Shown one piece after another: positions 1 to 5,860 of a stretch of 7,018 bases of DNA. The position numbers and the translations under genes are program-made. The notes beneath the pieces were generated by a model. It saw nothing but the letters and a program-made list of their open reading frames with translations. It was not told where the DNA came from and searched no databases. Source of the DNA: CALRGL01 sp964374035 (GTDB lineage Bacteria > Patescibacteriota > Patescibacteriia > UBA9934 > GWF2-40-263). Position 1 is the stretch's first letter; each line of letters opens with the position of its first letter. The DNA lies in NCBI GenBank assembly GCA_964374035.1, contig CAYJWY010000041.1, positions 1 to 7,018 on the forward strand, in the 5' to 3' direction.

Positions 1-126
1 GATGACAGATGACAGACAACAACGAGTTTCCATTCGTCATTCTGAGTGCACCCGAGGGATCTCTGGATTTTATCAACGTCTTCGTCACAAGAGATCCTTC
101 GGATGCACTCAGGATGACAGACAACC
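1..126. repeat. REP-like imperfect palindrome plus a truncated flanking copy
   Basis: Two 29-nt arms at 36-64 and 90-118 are inverted copies of each other with 26 of 29 positions matching; two of the three differences would be G-U pairs in RNA. They are separated by a 25-nt loop. The right-arm end GATGACAGACAAC (114-126) also occurs at 8-20, so a truncated further copy of the unit precedes the palindrome. This is the look of dispersed intergenic palindromic (REP/BIME-like) repeats. It sits directly upstream of the aminopeptidase gene, leaving only about 24 nt for any promoter. No gene is visible in 1-149. Confidence 0.7.
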
Positions 127-149
127 GGGATAACCCACAATGAATTCAT

Positions 150-1187
150 ATGAAAAAACGCTTTCGCGATTACGGACTCTCTGTTGGAAAACTAAGAGTC
201 GGTCCTCGAAACCTTATCACGGACGTTGCGGGACTTCGTGTTGGACACGTCACGTACCGCGAGGGTGAGGATATTCGCACCGGGCTCACCGTGATTGATC
301 CGGGCGTTTCTATTTTTCGCAAAAAACTTCCGGCCGCGATTGCGATCGGAAACGGGTATGGAAAACTTGCAGGCTACACACAAGTCGCAGAGCTTGGACA
401 ACTGGAGACACCGATCGCTCTGACAAACACGCTTGCCGTCGGACCTGTCGTACGTGGTGTTGTCAACGTTGTACTCGAACAAAATCCCGACATGCAACCA
501 TACGAAACCGTGAACGCGGTCGTCGGAGAAACAAACGACTCGTGGACGAATCGGATTCACACGGACGTCGTAAAAAAAGAAGACGTGAAGACGGCGATGG
601 AAAATGCCGTTGAGAATTTTGAGCTTGGATGTGTCGGAGCCGGAACGGGCACGCGTGCGTTTTCGTGGAAGGGTGGAATCGGCTCAAGCTCGCGCGTTGT
701 GTCGATCAATAACGCGACGTACACCATCGGCGCGCTTGTGCAGACAAACTACGGTGGCGATCTTCGTGTGCTTGGTAAACAGGTTGGATACAAACTGGGC
801 AAAACCGACTTCGATAAGCTCTTTGCCGAAGACGGTTCCTGCACGATTGTCGTAGCAACCGACGCTCCCGTGAGCGCTCTGCAACTAAAGCGCATTGCCA
901 CTCGCGCGATTTTTGCGCTGGCGAGAACCGGATCGGTCATGGCACATAGCAGTGGCGATTACGCAATCGCGTTTTCGACCAACCGCGCGGCAGTGGAGGG
1001 CCCAGATGCTGGCATAACGCTCGCGAGCGAAACAGCAACGCTCACCCCCCTTTTCCTCGCCACGATGGACGCGGTGGAGGAATCCGTTTACGATGCCCTC
1101 TTCTTGGCTGAGACAACCATTGGTCGAGATGGAGAAGCATTGGAAGCCTTCCCTGTGGCGTCCATCATCGATTGGTTAAAGGAGTAA
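150..1187 (+). CDS. P1 family (DmpA-like, S58) aminopeptidase
   Basis: This is a 345-residue enzyme of the DmpA/BapA family (MEROPS S58). These are N-terminal nucleophile hydrolases that cleave themselves into alpha and beta chains and release N-terminal L- or D-amino acids from peptides. Family signatures seen are GPRNLITDVAGLRVGHVT (residues 18-35), ETNDSW (127-132), the oxyanion-type Asn in VQTNYG (Asn200) and the GGIGSSSR segment (175-182). The self-cleavage site falls at Gly229-Ser230 in EDGSCTIVVATDAP, making Ser230 the N-terminal nucleophile of the beta chain. The conserved RTGS...SSGD block (259-270) supplies the further active-site Ser268. The length is normal and no signal peptide is seen, so it is probably cytoplasmic. 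The start codon at 150 is the first in-frame ATG and the family N-terminus begins soon after, but no Shine-Dalgarno is visible. An out-of-frame ATG lies at 140. The next gene follows after 4 nt, so the two form an operon. The preferred substrate cannot be told from sequence. Confidence 0.93.
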   Translation: MKKRFRDYGLSVGKLRVGPRNLITDVAGLRVGHVTYREGEDIRTGLTVIDPGVSIFRKKLPAAIAIGNGYGKLAGYTQVAELGQLETPIALTNTLAVGPVVRGVVNVVLEQNPDMQPYETVNAVVGETNDSWTNRIHTDVVKKEDVKTAMENAVENFELGCVGAGTGTRAFSWKGGIGSSSRVVSINNATYTIGALVQTNYGGDLRVLGKQVGYKLGKTDFDKLFAEDGSCTIVVATDAPVSALQLKRIATRAIFALARTGSVMAHSSGDYAIAFSTNRAAVEGPDAGITLASETATLTPLFLATMDAVEESVYDALFLAETTIGRDGEALEAFPVASIIDWLKE

Positions 1188-1191
1188 TCGT

Positions 1192-1887
1192 ATGGCGAAG
1201 ATGATTGGCATCCTTGGCGGCATGGGACCGCTCGCGACCGTCGCGTTTGAAGACGCACTCTTGCGTATGTCGGGCGCGAAGAGTGATCGCGAATATCCGC
1301 GCTTCATCGTGCTCAACGATGGGACGATGCCGGATCGAACCGCGGCGCTTCTTCGCGGTGGTGAGACACCGGTGCCAAGAATGCGCCAAGGCATTGAGAC
1401 ACTTCGACGCGCAGGCGCCGAGGTTATCTGCATGCCGTGCAACACAGCGCATGCGTTTGCAAACGAACTTGAAGACGCGCTCGAAGGCGTCGTGTTCGTT
1501 CACATTGTTGAGGCGGTTCGTGTCTACATTGAGGAACATCATCCGGGCGTGACCAACATCGGTCTGCTTGCAACCACGGGAACGCGCGCAGGCAAAACGT
1601 TTGATCGCGTGCTCGGCGCGGCTGGTATGCGAGTCGTCTATCCTAACGACGAGCAACAGAGCCTCGTCATGGACGCCATCTACGGTCCACTTGGCGTGAA
1701 GTCCGGCCACATCGACGAGCCACGAGCACAGCTTCAGCCCATCGTCGAGCATGTTGCTGAGCTCGGCGCACAAGTGGTCGTGCTCGGCTGTACAGAGCTT
1801 CCACTCGCGCTCAAGCGAGCCGTACTTCCCCTCATCGATTCAAACGAAGCTCTGGCCCGAGCCGTGCTTCGCGCGGCGATGAACTAA
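1192..1887 (+). CDS. Aspartate/glutamate racemase family protein
   Basis: This 231-residue protein belongs to the Asp/Glu racemase superfamily, which interconverts L- and D-amino acids by a PLP-independent two-cysteine mechanism. The N-terminal IGILGGMGPLAT (residues 5-16) is the glycine-rich start typical of aspartate racemases. The two catalytic cysteines are visible in MPCNTAH (Cys83) and LGCTELPL (Cys200), each in its conserved context. The length matches YgeA/RacD-type members. An AAAGGAG ribosome binding site (1178-1184) sits in the last codons of the upstream aminopeptidase gene, 7 nt before the ATG, so translation is likely coupled. Paired with a DmpA-type peptidase, it could handle D-Asp or D-Glu released from peptides or peptidoglycan fragments; that link is inferred. 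Broad-specificity racemases and hydantoin racemase relatives share the fold, so the substrate is not settled. Confidence 0.9.
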   Translation: MAKMIGILGGMGPLATVAFEDALLRMSGAKSDREYPRFIVLNDGTMPDRTAALLRGGETPVPRMRQGIETLRRAGAEVICMPCNTAHAFANELEDALEGVVFVHIVEAVRVYIEEHHPGVTNIGLLATTGTRAGKTFDRVLGAAGMRVVYPNDEQQSLVMDAIYGPLGVKSGHIDEPRAQLQPIVEHVAELGAQVVVLGCTELPLALKRAVLPLIDSNEALARAVLRAAMN

Positions 1888-1895
1888 ACTCTCGT

Positions 1896-1917
1896 AAACC
1901 CTCTGCGGAGGGTTTTT
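1896..1917 (+). terminator. Rho-independent terminator of the aminopeptidase-racemase operon
   Basis: A perfect 8-bp stem (AAACCCTC at 1896-1903 with GAGGGTTT at 1908-1915) closes on a TGCG tetraloop and runs into a T tract. It begins 8 nt after the racemase stop codon. Confidence 0.85.
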
Positions 1918-1949
1918 GAATTGCATGATCATTGACGAAGCTCTACATT

Positions 1950-1986
1950 TATAGTAGTCTCAAGAGTCACAAAATACAGGTGACTC
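1950..1986 (+). promoter_or_regulatory. Candidate promoter -10 and leader hairpin upstream of the M48 protease
   Basis: TATAGT (1950-1955) matches five of six bases of the -10 consensus. No good -35 lies at 16-18 nt, although TTGACG occurs at 1932-1937, too close at 12 nt. Just downstream is a perfect 7-bp inverted repeat, GAGTCAC (1964-1970) and GTGACTC (1980-1986), with a 9-nt loop. It could be an operator or an RNA hairpin in the leader. Its right arm overlaps AGGTGA, which would be the ribosome binding site of a tiny uORF starting at 1991. Confidence 0.35.
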
Positions 1987-1990
1987 GACA

Positions 1991-2035
1991 ATGGCGTGTT
2001 CAAAAAACTGTTTCAACGGCTTTGGGAAAACGTGA
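1991..2035 (+). CDS. Possible 14-codon leader peptide (uORF)
   Basis: ATG at 1991 opens a 14-codon frame reading MACSKNCFNGFGKT and ends at TGA 2033-2035, just before the M48 protease gene. An AGGTGA-like ribosome binding site lies 7 nt upstream inside a 7-bp hairpin (1964-1986), so initiation could depend on that structure. The peptide has two cysteines but no run of one amino acid of the kind seen in attenuators. It may be chance; the only support is its start region and its position. Confidence 0.2.
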   Translation: MACSKNCFNGFGKT

Positions 2036-2089
2036 CAAGGATCGATGTCTTTGAAAAACAAAGACAGAAAAAGGCTTGGAGGTGATTGG

Positions 2090-2767
2090 GTGAAGATGTG
2101 CGTTCTGCTTACAACGCTTCTCATCGTCGCTTGCGGAAATGTTCAGATCATCCCCACGAACGCTCATCGTCGAAGCCACGATCCGCGCGTGGAGCACATC
2201 ATGCAACGACTGCTCGATGCACTCGAACCCAAACAACAATCTCCAAAAATCAATTACGTTGTTTGGACCTCGCAAGAAAATGGCCTGCCCATTGCTGTAG
2301 ACGCTTCCACGCGCACAATCTATATCGACGAGGTCGTTCTTGCCCTCAGTGACTCAGCGCTCGCCTTTTCGCTTGGTCACGAAATTGGACATATTGTTGA
2401 GCCAGGCATTCCCAAACTCTTGATGGGTGTTGGGTCCATTGGAAGCTCAATTGCCGGAGGTGTCTTGGTGGGTCAGGCCACGCAGTGGTACTGGGGACTA
2501 CTTGCTGGAGGAGGAATCTACGCATTCGTTTCCATTCCGATCCTGCTGTTCATCTCGCGCGACAAAGAATCAGATGCAGATGCCTTTGGACTCAGGCTCA
2601 TGGCCAAGGCTGGATTCGATTCAACACGCGCGGTCAATGAATGGTGCGCTCTGTTTTCTGTCATGGAAAACGATGACGGTGAGTTTCAACGTACAGGTAA
2701 TGGAACGCACCCCAACGCAACAGCACGATGCCGTCATTTGCAAACACACCTCGCCCAAATCCCCTAA
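2090..2767 (+). CDS. M48 family zinc metalloprotease, predicted lipoprotein
   Basis: This 225-residue peptidase carries the zinc-binding HEIGH motif (residues 97-101), the third ligand in KESDADAFG (Glu160, with Asp164) and the C-terminal HPNATAR block (His207, Arg213) typical of family M48. The N-terminus is a short lipoprotein signal, KMCVLLTTLLIVAC, with lipobox IVAC and Cys15 as the lipid-bearing residue. Two hydrophobic, glycine-rich stretches (about 110-131 and 133-155) lie between the zinc ligands and may insert in the membrane, as in HtpX-like members. The GTG start at 2090 is preferred because a perfect GGAGGTGA ribosome binding site (2078-2085) lies 4 nt before it. An in-frame ATG at 2045 (240 residues) would put that site inside the gene, and has only a weak AAGGA 3 nt upstream. 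The protein probably degrades misfolded envelope proteins on the outer face of the cytoplasmic membrane; that role is inferred from the family. Confidence 0.88.
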   Translation: MKMCVLLTTLLIVACGNVQIIPTNAHRRSHDPRVEHIMQRLLDALEPKQQSPKINYVVWTSQENGLPIAVDASTRTIYIDEVVLALSDSALAFSLGHEIGHIVEPGIPKLLMGVGSIGSSIAGGVLVGQATQWYWGLLAGGGIYAFVSIPILLFISRDKESDADAFGLRLMAKAGFDSTRAVNEWCALFSVMENDDGEFQRTGNGTHPNATARCRHLQTHLAQIP

Positions 2768-2798
2768 CGACACCATACACGTGTGTCGTTTTTCTTTT
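2766..2798 (+). terminator. Terminator of the M48 protease gene
   Basis: An 8-bp perfect stem (AACGACAC at 2766-2773 with GTGTCGTT at 2783-2790) overlaps the stop codon and runs into TTTTTCTTTT. Confidence 0.8.
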
Positions 2799-2831
2799 CA
2801 CAAGCGTTGAAAAGGAAACCCAACGAAAAGG

Positions 2832-2881
2832 AAATGCAAAGCCTGGCTTACACACGTGCAAGCCAGGCTTTGCATTTTTTT
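2832..2881. terminator. Large bidirectional hairpin terminator, repeat copy 1
   Basis: Arms AAATGCAAAGCCTGGCTT (2832-2849) and its exact complement (2860-2877) form an 18-bp perfect stem with a 10-nt loop, ACACACGTGC, followed by seven T on the plus strand. Looser complementarity extends outward on both sides (about 2811-2900). It lies between the converging M48 protease and rlmI genes and can terminate both. The same stem occurs at 5437-5484 with the loop sequence reversed. Confidence 0.85.
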
Positions 2882-2900
2882 CCATTTTTGTTGGATTTTC

Positions 2901-4097
2901 TTATCGTCTCACCTGAAAACAAAACGTCTTCAAGTAGTTCGACTCGGGAAAATAGATACTCGACGGATGGTCCGCGGCTTGGTGAATCGTTGCGAGGGCC
3001 TCGAGACGACATTCGATTTGGGTGCTTCCTCGGCGAAGTAAAAATTGAAAGTCCTCTTCATTCAAAAAATGTGAACAGCTCGACGTGATGAGCACGCCGC
3101 CGTCTTTGACGAGCTTCATCGCGGCGCGGTTGAGAAAGTGGTAAGCCTTCTTCCCTTCTTGTGTGTCGCGTTTGGATTTGATAAGCGCGGGTGGATCAAT
3201 GATAACGACGTCGTACTGGGCGTCGGTCTTGGCCGAGATGAATTGGAACGCGTCTTGTTTGTGCGTGGCAAATGCGTCCATCGAGATCCCGTTAAGCCTT
3301 GCGTGCGCGACACAGCCGTCGAGGGCGGTCTGTGACGAGTCGACGTTGAGGACGTGATGAGCGCCGGCTTGCACAGCCGCAAGGCCGGTTGCTCCGGTGT
3401 ACGAAAAGACGTTGAGCACGCTCGCGCCTTTGAAAATCATCGGATGCTCGAGCATCCATTTGCGTAACTCTTTTTGGTCGAGAAAGAAGCCGGTCTTCTG
3501 TCCGGACATCGGTTCCGCGTTCATGTGTAATCCATTCTCGAGAAACGAGACCGTGCCGGGATCGTTCCCAACGTGAACGGAAACGACATCCTCGAGCTCT
3601 TCCTCGCCACGACTCGAGATATCACTTCGCTCGATCAACGTCTTTGGCGCAAGGACGCTTACGATCGCCTCGATGAGCTGAGCGCGAATCCCATCGAGCG
3701 CCGCAGTCGCAATTTGAAACACGACAACGTCGCCATAGCGATCGACGACAAGTCCTGGAATCCCATCGCTCTCACCAAAGACGACGCGATACCCCGTCGT
3801 CTGCGTTCCCGCTCCATAGTCCATCAACACACGACGCTGAACGCACTGCTGTAATGCTTCCTCAAGCCACGCGGCATCAATAACCACCTCGCCGTAATCA
3901 AACACGCGCACGGCGATCGAGCCGTGACTCGAAAAACTTCCCGTTGCCAGGACTTCACCTTGGTAACCAAGGACGTGCACGAAACTGCCGTGAGAAACGT
4001 TCAACGAGCTGTGATCGAGTGCACCCGAGAAAATCCAAGGGTGACCGAAGATAACGGAGGGTTCCTTGCCGGGGAGAAGCTGGAGAGTTGGATACAT
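2901..4097 (-). CDS. Class I SAM-dependent 23S rRNA (cytosine-C5) methyltransferase, RlmI type
   Basis: This 398-residue enzyme matches the RlmI family (COG1092; E. coli RlmI has 396 residues), which methylates C5 of a cytosine equivalent to C1962 in 23S rRNA. An N-terminal PUA-type RNA-binding domain starts with LPGKEPSVIFGHPWIFSGA (residues 8-26). A middle segment contains GIPGLVVDRYGD (112-123) and TGFFLDQKE (202-210). The Rossmann methyltransferase part has motif I VLNVFSYTGATGLAA (227-241), the acidic NVDSS ribose-binding turn (251-255), IIDPPAL (299-305) and SSCSH (339-343), where Cys341 is the expected catalytic cysteine. ATG at 4097 gives the normal family N-terminus. No Shine-Dalgarno is present; a -10-like TAGCAT lies 9 nt upstream, suggesting a leaderless message. 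It converges with the protease gene and diverges from the MFS gene. Confidence 0.93.
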   Translation of the reverse strand: MYPTLQLLPGKEPSVIFGHPWIFSGALDHSSLNVSHGSFVHVLGYQGEVLATGSFSSHGSIAVRVFDYGEVVIDAAWLEEALQQCVQRRVLMDYGAGTQTTGYRVVFGESDGIPGLVVDRYGDVVVFQIATAALDGIRAQLIEAIVSVLAPKTLIERSDISSRGEEELEDVVSVHVGNDPGTVSFLENGLHMNAEPMSGQKTGFFLDQKELRKWMLEHPMIFKGASVLNVFSYTGATGLAAVQAGAHHVLNVDSSQTALDGCVAHARLNGISMDAFATHKQDAFQFISAKTDAQYDVVIIDPPALIKSKRDTQEGKKAYHFLNRAAMKLVKDGGVLITSSCSHFLNEEDFQFLLRRGSTQIECRLEALATIHQAADHPSSIYFPESNYLKTFCFQVRR

Positions 4098-4106
4098 AGT
4101 GCGGGT

Positions 4107-4135
4107 ATGCTAGGACATTCGGATAAAAAATGGAA
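4107..4135 (-). promoter_or_regulatory. Candidate rlmI promoter giving a leaderless transcript
   Basis: On the minus strand TAGCAT (plus positions 4107-4112) is 9 nt before the rlmI ATG, and a weak -35 TTCCAT (4130-4135) sits at the ideal 17-nt spacing. Transcription would begin within about 3 nt of the start codon. This agrees with the absence of a Shine-Dalgarno. Confidence 0.45.
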
Positions 4136-4139
4136 CAGC

Positions 4140-4148
4140 TGATATACT
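4140..4148 (+). promoter_or_regulatory. Extended -10 promoter of the MFS gene, leaderless
   Basis: TGATATACT (4140-4148) is an extended -10 element (TG-n-TATACT). It ends 10 nt before ATG 4159, so the start of transcription should fall almost on the start codon. No -35 and no Shine-Dalgarno are visible. It overlaps the upstream region of the divergent rlmI promoter, so the two could interfere. Confidence 0.55.
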
Positions 4149-4158
4149 AGTGTTCACT

Positions 4159-5385
4159 ATGCTTCCAGATCTCAACGCGCATCAAAAACGTCTCCTTACC
4201 TCATTTTTTCTCTTCGGTCTCGCCGCGCCGATGGCGAGCGTGTTCACCAACACGTTCCTTTGGCGCCAATCAAACGACCTCATGACACTCGCGATCTTTA
4301 ATATTGGGATCTACATCACGCTCGCACTTGGCTTTTTAATGAACGCATACTTGCTCAGGTATATACAAAGTGGACGTCTCTACGGATTGGGTTGTTTACT
4401 GCAAGGGATTGTTCCTCTGATCATCATCCTGCTCGGACGCGACGCAAAAACATTCGCCTTGCCACTGGGACTTGCGCTTGGTATTGCGCAGGGATTTTTT
4501 TGGAGCAACCGCAACGCGCTCACCTCGAAGCTTACGCAGGCCTCCTCACGTTATCAATTCATCAGCATTGAAACCGCGCTCGGCTTGCTTGCCGGCATTG
4601 TCTCTCCCCCACTCATCGGCTGGTTCATCGCCTCGGGAGCAACGCACGCAACGCACACCGTGAACCAGGCGTATGTGATTACCTCACTGATAGGACTCGC
4701 GCTCATGGTGGCGGCAGGCGTCCTCGCGTGGTCCTTCAACATCGAAGCGTTCAAAGTCAAACAAATATTTCTTAAGCATGCGAGCCCGCTTTGGCATCTT
4801 CAACGAATCATCGAAATCGTCAACGGTGTGTCCGATGGCATTATGGTGGTCTTGCCCCTCATTATCATCTTGCTGTTTCTTGGAAACGAAGACGCCGTCG
4901 GACTCATTCAGGCGGCCACGGCCATCCTTTCGGCTAGCGTGATCGTTGCGATCGGCAAACGTGTACGCGACAATGATCACGCCATGCTCTTCGCCATCTG
5001 GATCCTTTGTAATCTTCTCGGCGCTATGTTCTTTGCCATGTTTTACTCACCGTCCTCGGCCCTGATATCGTTCTTCCTCAGCGGCCTGGTCGCCGCATTT
5101 CGCTGGTCATCGATCGCCTCGGTGATGTACGAAGTGATCGACCACGAGGTGGTGCAGAGCAAGACCCATCGCTACATCTTCCTCGTCGACCGAGAATTCT
5201 ACTTAAACTTCGGACGCGTCGTTGGCCTCATCCTGCTCATCCTCGCCTATCGTTACAGCCACGAGATCGTCATCCGTTACGGACTGATCGTCTTGATCTT
5301 GATTGCAACCCCGCTTGTCCCACTCATCAAGGAAACGACGAATCGACTTGCCCACATCGATCGAACCAAAAAACGCCCAGCCTAA
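4159..5385 (+). CDS. MFS-type transporter with 12 membrane helices
   Basis: This 408-residue hydrophobic protein has two groups of six predicted membrane helices (approximately residues 12-34, 42-66, 74-93, 99-118, 136-158, 172-193, then 216-241, 247-267, 274-296, 300-327, 340-365, 370-391). They are separated by a central cytoplasmic loop of about 22 residues, the layout of the major facilitator superfamily. Helix 4 carries FFWSNRNALTS and helix 11 carries DREFYLNFGR (344-353), a charged motif inside the membrane that may line the substrate path. The short C-terminal tail is basic. The substrate is not recognisable. GTG at 4150 is in frame but overlaps the expected transcription start; ATG 4159 fits the extended -10 box at 4140-4148. 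No partner gene is linked, and the upstream neighbour rlmI diverges. Confidence 0.8.
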   Translation: MLPDLNAHQKRLLTSFFLFGLAAPMASVFTNTFLWRQSNDLMTLAIFNIGIYITLALGFLMNAYLLRYIQSGRLYGLGCLLQGIVPLIIILLGRDAKTFALPLGLALGIAQGFFWSNRNALTSKLTQASSRYQFISIETALGLLAGIVSPPLIGWFIASGATHATHTVNQAYVITSLIGLALMVAAGVLAWSFNIEAFKVKQIFLKHASPLWHLQRIIEIVNGVSDGIMVVLPLIIILLFLGNEDAVGLIQAATAILSASVIVAIGKRVRDNDHAMLFAIWILCNLLGAMFFAMFYSPSSALISFFLSGLVAAFRWSSIASVMYEVIDHEVVQSKTHRYIFLVDREFYLNFGRVVGLILLILAYRYSHEIVIRYGLIVLILIATPLVPLIKETTNRLAHIDRTKKRPA

Positions 5386-5398
5386 TGCTGAGCATTTT
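5375..5398. terminator. Weak hairpin over the MFS stop codon
   Basis: GCCCAGC (5375-5381) pairs with GCTGAGC (5387-5393) with one mismatch and a 5-nt loop containing the stop codon. Plus-strand transcripts would end in ATTTT. Minus-strand transcripts would end in six T (complement of 5368-5373), so it might act on an antisense transcript entering from the right. Confidence 0.4.
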
Positions 5399-5436
5399 GG
5401 TCCTCGCACACACGTTGATCACCGATCGCGAGGAGC

Positions 5437-5487
5437 AAAATGCAAAGCCTGGCTTGCACGTGTGTAAGCCAGGCTTTGCATTTTTTT
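5437..5487. terminator. Large hairpin terminator, repeat copy 2 (loop reversed)
   Basis: A 19-bp perfect stem (5437-5455 with 5466-5484) closes a 10-nt loop, GCACGTGTGT, and is followed by seven T and CCATTTT on the plus strand, as in copy 1. The loop is the exact reverse complement of copy 1's loop, while the flanking T7-CCATTTT keeps the same orientation. It terminates the MFS gene 51 nt after its stop. Confidence 0.85.
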
Positions 5488-5511
5488 CCATTTTGTTTCA
5501 TTCAGTCGCTG

Positions 5512-5631
5512 ATGGATTACCACGAGGTTGCCAGTCACCTTGTCTTCCTGCTCGAAGAAGTCTTCCACAACTTCCACGAACGCAAGCAATACGTGCGCTA
5601 CATCCTGAATCCAAACGCGGACGATACGTAA
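5512..5631 (+). CDS. Possible small protein, coding strand uncertain
   Basis: A 39-codon frame begins with MDYHEVASHLVFLLEEVF and ends at TAA 5629-5631. By hand count its 38 codons after the ATG show a coding-like pattern: about 66% GC at position 1, 18% at position 2 and 71% at position 3. The middle looks like an amphipathic helix, and it is rich in histidine. There is no Shine-Dalgarno and no convincing -10. The opposite strand is open in the same codon register (TTG 5673 down to a stop at 5419), so the pattern supports that frame equally well. That reading is valine-rich and would run through the hairpin at 5437-5484. I do not recognise either product. The rest of 5386-5687 shows nothing else beyond the terminators. 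Confidence 0.25.
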   Translation: MDYHEVASHLVFLLEEVFHNFHERKQYVRYILNPNADDT

Positions 5632-5687
5632 CCACACCTCATCCCCAACTTCGTTTGAAAATTTTTGTTTCAACCGAGATTCACATC

Positions 5688-5716
5688 TTGACGCAAGAAC
5701 ATGTTCGTCCTATCAT
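5688..5716 (+). promoter_or_regulatory. tRNA-Glu promoter
   Basis: TTGACG (5688-5693) and TATCAT (5711-5716) each match five of six consensus bases and are spaced exactly 17 nt apart. Transcription should start near 5723, about 17 nt before the mature tRNA 5' end. It is the best sigma70-type promoter in the window. Confidence 0.75.
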
Positions 5717-5739
5717 AACGCCGCATTCATCATCGATAC

Positions 5740-5814
5740 GGCCCCATCGTCTAGTGGTTAGGACGGCAGGTTCTCATCCTGCAAATCGGGGTTCAATTCC
5801 CCGTGGGGTCACCA
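5740..5814 (+). tRNA. tRNA-Glu (anticodon CTC)
   Basis: A 75-nt cloverleaf includes an encoded CCA. The acceptor stem GGCCCCA (5740-5746) pairs with TGGGGTC (5804-5810) with one G-U. The anticodon stem GCAGG/CCTGC (5766-5770, 5778-5782) holds the loop TTCTCAT with anticodon CTC at 5773-5775, which reads GAG. The T stem CGGGG/CCCCG (5787-5791, 5799-5803) closes the TTCAATT loop. D-arm bases TAGTGGTTAGGA fit tRNA-Glu, as does the overall sequence. CTC is the secondary Glu anticodon; a TTC isoacceptor is expected elsewhere in the genome. The 3' end is the source of the repeats downstream and a plausible integration target. Confidence 0.95.
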
Positions 5815-5860
5815 ACTAAAACGCTCACCGTAGGGTGGGCGTTTTAGTTGGTGTGAGGGT
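5806..5860 (+). repeat. 55-nt direct repeat, left copy (tRNA 3' end plus hairpin), att-like
   Basis: This segment is identical base for base to 6964-7018. It starts inside the acceptor stem of tRNA-Glu (GGGTCACCA), covers the hairpin at 5811-5852 and ends in GTGTGAGGGT. The base before it differs between copies (G5805, A6963), which sets the left boundary. The right boundary is unknown because the second copy reaches the window end. A repeat that contains a tRNA 3' end is the usual form of an integration scar. Confidence 0.85.
5811..5852. terminator. Long hairpin abutting the tRNA 3' end (bidirectional terminator-like)
   Basis: A 19-nt arm (5811-5829) pairs with 5834-5852 with a single T-G wobble and a GTAG loop. 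The core AAAACGCTCACC...GGTGGGCGTTTT is shaped like a terminator in both directions, with a short T4 tail on each strand. The outer stem includes the discriminator base and CCA of the tRNA, so the precursor could fold with its 3' end paired. Confidence 0.7.

Noticed and set aside
140..149. Perfect 10-bp palindrome ATGAATTCAT before the aminopeptidase start as an operator
   Set aside because: It is too short and made of common bases; nothing else supports it.
1165..1773. 202-codon antisense frame over the racemase gene
   Set aside because: It is a shadow of the racemase gene, whose catalytic motifs are clear on the plus strand.
1932..1955. TTGACG with TATAGT as a standard promoter
   Set aside because: The spacing is only 12 nt. 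The -10 alone is kept as a candidate.
5385..5819. Long plus-strand open frame starting on the MFS stop codon
   Set aside because: It reads through the hairpin repeat, the tRNA promoter and the tRNA itself. It is frame noise.
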